DNA of 7,632 bases from an uncultured Planctomycetaceae bacterium (GTDB lineage: Bacteria; Planctomycetota; Planctomycetia; Pirellulales; Thermoguttaceae): the NCBI GenBank assembly GCA_947307005.1, contig CAMZHY010000166.1:1-7632 (forward strand), given 5' to 3'. This document shows, in pieces, positions 5,555-7,632 of this stretch (position 1 is its first letter; each line of letters begins with the position of its first letter). A model generated the notes under the pieces. It was not told the origin of the DNA. It worked only from the letters and a program-made list of their open reading frames with translations, and ran no database searches. The position numbers were made by a program, and so were the translations under genes.

Positions 5555-7360
5555 TTACTTCACGAGTTTGACGTTAAAGACGAACGGATGCGCTCCGTCG
5601 CGCTCCTCGTCCGTCATATCGAACGCGTCCGTCAGGAAATCGGGAATATCGTAAGAACCGTCCTCGTTAGCCTTTAATTCAACGTCGGGAATCTTGTCGC
5701 CGCTATCTTCTTTACCTGCAAGGACATTAGGACCGTAACGGAGAACAAGTTGCGCGTCGCCGAGTTTGACTTTGCCAAAACGTCGGTTTTCGGCGTAGGG
5801 CGCGCCGCAATAGGAGACGACAAACTCTTGACCGTCTTGAGCGTCGACCAGCGCGTAGCGTCCCTCGATCGTCGTTTGGACGGCGTCGCCTTCCGACGTC
5901 AAAACGACAAGTTCGTCGCACCACTCAGGAACGCGTAAAGCGAGTTGGACCTTGGCGTTCGCAGGTCCGGAGAGCGCGACCTTTGCAACGATAGGAACGT
6001 TTTTCTTTGCTTCAAGCTGACGAGATTCGATTTTCCACGCGCCAGTTTTGAAAGGGATTGTCGAAGTAAAGTCGAGTGGAAAGTTGTAGTAAACACGAGG
6101 AGTTTTTGTTTCAGGATTTTCGTCGCCAACGGCGAGATACTCCTTGAATTCGTAATATCCAAGCGGACCGTGATAACTGCAACACCAGTAGGATTCAGCA
6201 TAACGTTTGCCCCATGCAAAGCAACCGTCTTTGTCGGGAATCATATAGCGATGACCGAAACCGCCGGTGTGCCACTGGTTCATTTGATACTCGTTGTAAA
6301 GCGTTCTTTCCGCCGAATCAAGGTACTTTACGTCGCCCGTGTTCTTCCAGATCATAAGATTGAGTCGGAGCCAGTCCGCTTCCGAACAACCTTCGTCGCT
6401 ATGACCTTCGACGTAAAACTGCTCGCAAACGCCGCCCGTCGGGAAGACGAATCCTTGAGAAACGGCGTCGTTCCAGCGTTTGACGACGCGAGCAAGATAC
6501 TTCCTGTCGCCCGTTTCCTCGTAAATCATGACAAGCGCCTCATGAGCGCTGATGCTGCCGTGGCTGTGCCCGACCGGAAGCGTGTCAAATTCTTCGTGGA
6601 AATCCGCCATTTCGACAGCGCAGTCGAGGTATTTCTTTTCGCCGGTAATTCTGTACGCGCGGACAAGCCCCTCCATGCCGTGGAAGACGCAGGTGACGTA
6701 CGCCGCCGCGTATCCCTTGGCGGTCTGCTTGTATTCGTCCATGCGATTGGGATCGCAAAAACGTTTGCACACGATATTAACGTAGAAATCCGCCATTTTC
6801 TTGGCGGCGTCAAGCGCTTTCTCATTCCCAAAACGCTCATATGCGGCGAAAAGCCCAAGCATAAGACGTCCGTTACCCCACAGAATCGGCATTTCAAGGG
6901 ACTGATCGGTGGAGCCGGCGACGTCGATCGGTTTGTTCCAGTCGACTTCGCGTCCAAAATGTCCGTCCGGTTTTTGATATTTGACGAGTTCGTCGATAAC
7001 TTCCGGAAGAATCGCCGTAACGGGCTTGTCCTTTGTCGAAGCGAGCGAACAAATTTCAATATAACGGCCGGAGATGTCGCCGCTATAGTTGAAGAAACGA
7101 CGCTTCTGGTTGAAATTGACGTCGTCGATCACGAAATCGACGACGTCAATAGGTTCTTTACTCAAGCGTTCAAGGGATTTACGATAACGCGTTCCGAAAA
7201 AACCGCCAAGAACGACGTCGTTTGATTGCGTAAAGGTTAGGTTTTTTCGAGAAAAATTCCTGACGACAGAGACTGAACTCTCTTCGGCAGCGAGAAGATC
7301 CGGACGAACCATCGCAAGGAGGGCGGTTGAAGCCATAAAGTTTCTTCGAGAAATGTCCAT
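5555..7360 (-). CDS. Tat-exported GH127/GH146-like (DUF1680) glycoside hydrolase
   Basis: This 601-residue protein is predicted to act outside the cytoplasm on glycans, most likely on beta-L-arabinofuranosyl residues as known family members do. A twin-arginine signal starts it (SRRNFMA, R5-R6, hydrophobic to about 25). An alpha/alpha-barrel catalytic domain fills about 45-410, with helical pairs such as YERFGNEKALDAAKKMADFY, followed by beta-sandwich domains to the C-terminus. Characterised GH127 enzymes use a zinc site of one Glu and three Cys, one of which is the nucleophile. Here E323-G-C325 and C393-C394 (YWCCSYHGP) match that set, and E313 is a candidate acid/base. The spacing between E313 and E323 is shorter than I recall for the Bifidobacterium enzyme, so substrate or linkage may differ. 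The start is supported by AGGA about 8 bases before the ATG. It lies 58 bases downstream of the terpene-cyclase-like gene and ends in its own terminator. The family is confident; the substrate is open. Confidence 0.88.
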   Translation of the reverse strand: MDISRRNFMASTALLAMVRPDLLAAEESSVSVVRNFSRKNLTFTQSNDVVLGGFFGTRYRKSLERLSKEPIDVVDFVIDDVNFNQKRRFFNYSGDISGRYIEICSLASTKDKPVTAILPEVIDELVKYQKPDGHFGREVDWNKPIDVAGSTDQSLEMPILWGNGRLMLGLFAAYERFGNEKALDAAKKMADFYVNIVCKRFCDPNRMDEYKQTAKGYAAAYVTCVFHGMEGLVRAYRITGEKKYLDCAVEMADFHEEFDTLPVGHSHGSISAHEALVMIYEETGDRKYLARVVKRWNDAVSQGFVFPTGGVCEQFYVEGHSDEGCSEADWLRLNLMIWKNTGDVKYLDSAERTLYNEYQMNQWHTGGFGHRYMIPDKDGCFAWGKRYAESYWCCSYHGPLGYYEFKEYLAVGDENPETKTPRVYYNFPLDFTSTIPFKTGAWKIESRQLEAKKNVPIVAKVALSGPANAKVQLALRVPEWCDELVVLTSEGDAVQTTIEGRYALVDAQDGQEFVVSYCGAPYAENRRFGKVKLGDAQLVLRYGPNVLAGKEDSGDKIPDVELKANEDGSYDIPDFLTDAFDMTDEERDGAHPFVFNVKLVK

Positions 7361-7397
7361 GATTTATTCCTGTTTATTGCTAAAGTTGCGGCGAACG

Positions 7398-7424
7398 ATG
7401 TTTCGTAACATTCTATAATTATAG
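7398..7424 (-). promoter_or_regulatory. Two adjacent palindromes with a -10-like box before the hydrolase gene
   Basis: CTATAATTATAG (7413-7424) is a perfect 12-bp palindrome giving a consensus TATAAT on each strand; the minus-strand copy is 7423-7418 and overlaps the stop codon of the upstream gene. One base further on, ATGTT-TCGT-AACAT (7398-7411) is a 14-base inverted repeat sitting where transcription would start. No good -35 box is found 16 to 18 bases upstream of the minus-strand TATAAT (TTATCG at best), so a promoter would be weak or need an activator. The hydrolase gene might instead be read through from upstream, as no terminator is visible in the 58-base gap. Confidence 0.35.
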
Positions 7425-7632
7425 GTATATCGGGAGATAGCGATAATATACTTCGAGGCATAAAATCGACAGGGTCGTCACGTACAACCTTCCCCCGCCG
7501 AAATTATACTCGTCAAAGAGCGGATTCCAACTTCCCGCCTCAAGGGAACCTTTCGGCTCTTGTCGCGCAGGAAGCTCTCTACTGAGCGCTCCGTTCCATT
7601 TTCGCCAGTAATTATTATAAGGACCAAGCCCC
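7419..7632 (-). CDS. C-terminal fragment of a prenyltransferase/squalene-cyclase-repeat protein
   Basis: A frame entering from the right edge stays open for 70 codons to a TAA at 7421-7419. The start codon lies outside the window, so only the tail of the protein is present. The fragment includes YNNYWRKWNGALSREL, EAGSWNP and GGGRLYVTTLSILCLEVYYRYLPIYL. The GSWxP and GGRxYxT pattern followed by LEVYYRYLP is what I know from the last repeat of planctomycete alpha/alpha-toroid proteins annotated as prenyltransferase or terpene cyclase repeat proteins. These resemble squalene-hopene cyclases, but most lack a proven enzymatic role and some are long secreted or membrane-linked proteins. The catalytic region is not in the window, so no activity can be claimed. 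Its stop overlaps a palindrome with -10-like boxes, and the GH127-like gene starts 58 bases later, so the two may be co-transcribed. Confidence 0.82.
   Translation of the reverse strand, partial: GLGPYNNYWRKWNGALSRELPARQEPKGSLEAGSWNPLFDEYNFGGGRLYVTTLSILCLEVYYRYLPIYL

Noticed and set aside
5945..7225. A 426-codon plus-strand open frame opposite the hydrolase gene
   Set aside because: It is antisense to a well-supported GH127-like gene, has no recognisable domain, and its length follows from the scarcity of TTA, CTA and TCA codons in the real gene.
7237..7461. A 74-codon minus-strand frame spanning the gap before the hydrolase gene
   Set aside because: It overlaps both the start of the hydrolase and the end of the terpene-cyclase-like fragment, each of which has clear family motifs in other frames.

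Overview
The window looks like chromosomal sequence of a Planctomycetota bacterium, perhaps a Pirellulales-type lineage. This is inferred from the gene families, not from a marker gene. Three things point that way: a twin-arginine-exported Gfo/Idh/MocA oxidoreductase, a DUF1080 (3-keto-disaccharide hydrolase family) protein beside it, and a terpene-cyclase-like protein with the C-terminal signature LEVYYRYLP, which I associate with planctomycetes. Base composition is moderate, near half G+C by eye. All seven supported genes lie on the minus strand, so transcription runs from right to left.

Layout in order of transcription, from the right edge: (1) 7632-7419, the last 70 codons of a prenyltransferase/squalene-cyclase-repeat protein, cut by the window edge; (2) 7360-5555, a Tat-exported GH127/GH146-like (DUF1680) glycoside hydrolase, followed by a strong hairpin terminator at 5485-5536; (3) a 197-base gap holding that terminator, a perfect 20-bp inverted repeat and candidate promoter boxes; (4) 5357-4353, a PfkB-family fructokinase-like sugar kinase; (5) 4294-2798, a periplasmic HtrA/DegP-type protease with two PDZ domains; (6) 2761-2015, the exported DUF1080 protein; (7) 1949-585, the exported Gfo/Idh/MocA oxidoreductase, followed by a second hairpin terminator at 499-540; (8) a 290-base gap with a near-consensus sigma-70-like promoter and a structured leader; (9) 294-1, the first 98 codons of a protein that I only tentatively place among aldolase-type TIM barrels.

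The four genes from 5357 to 585 are separated by only 58, 36 and 65 bases, with a promoter region before them and a terminator after them, so they plausibly form one transcription unit. The chemistry suggested is carbohydrate handling at and outside the inner membrane. An exported hydrolase of the arabinofuranosidase class, an exported sugar oxidoreductase and a 3-keto-glycoside hydrolase family protein could act on glycans. A cytoplasmic kinase could then trap a released sugar, and the protease may serve envelope quality control. The pairing of Gfo/Idh/MocA with DUF1080 fits the oxidise-then-cleave 3-keto-glycoside route, but the substrate cannot be read from the sequence. I see no tRNA, rRNA, CRISPR array, insertion sequence or phage gene.
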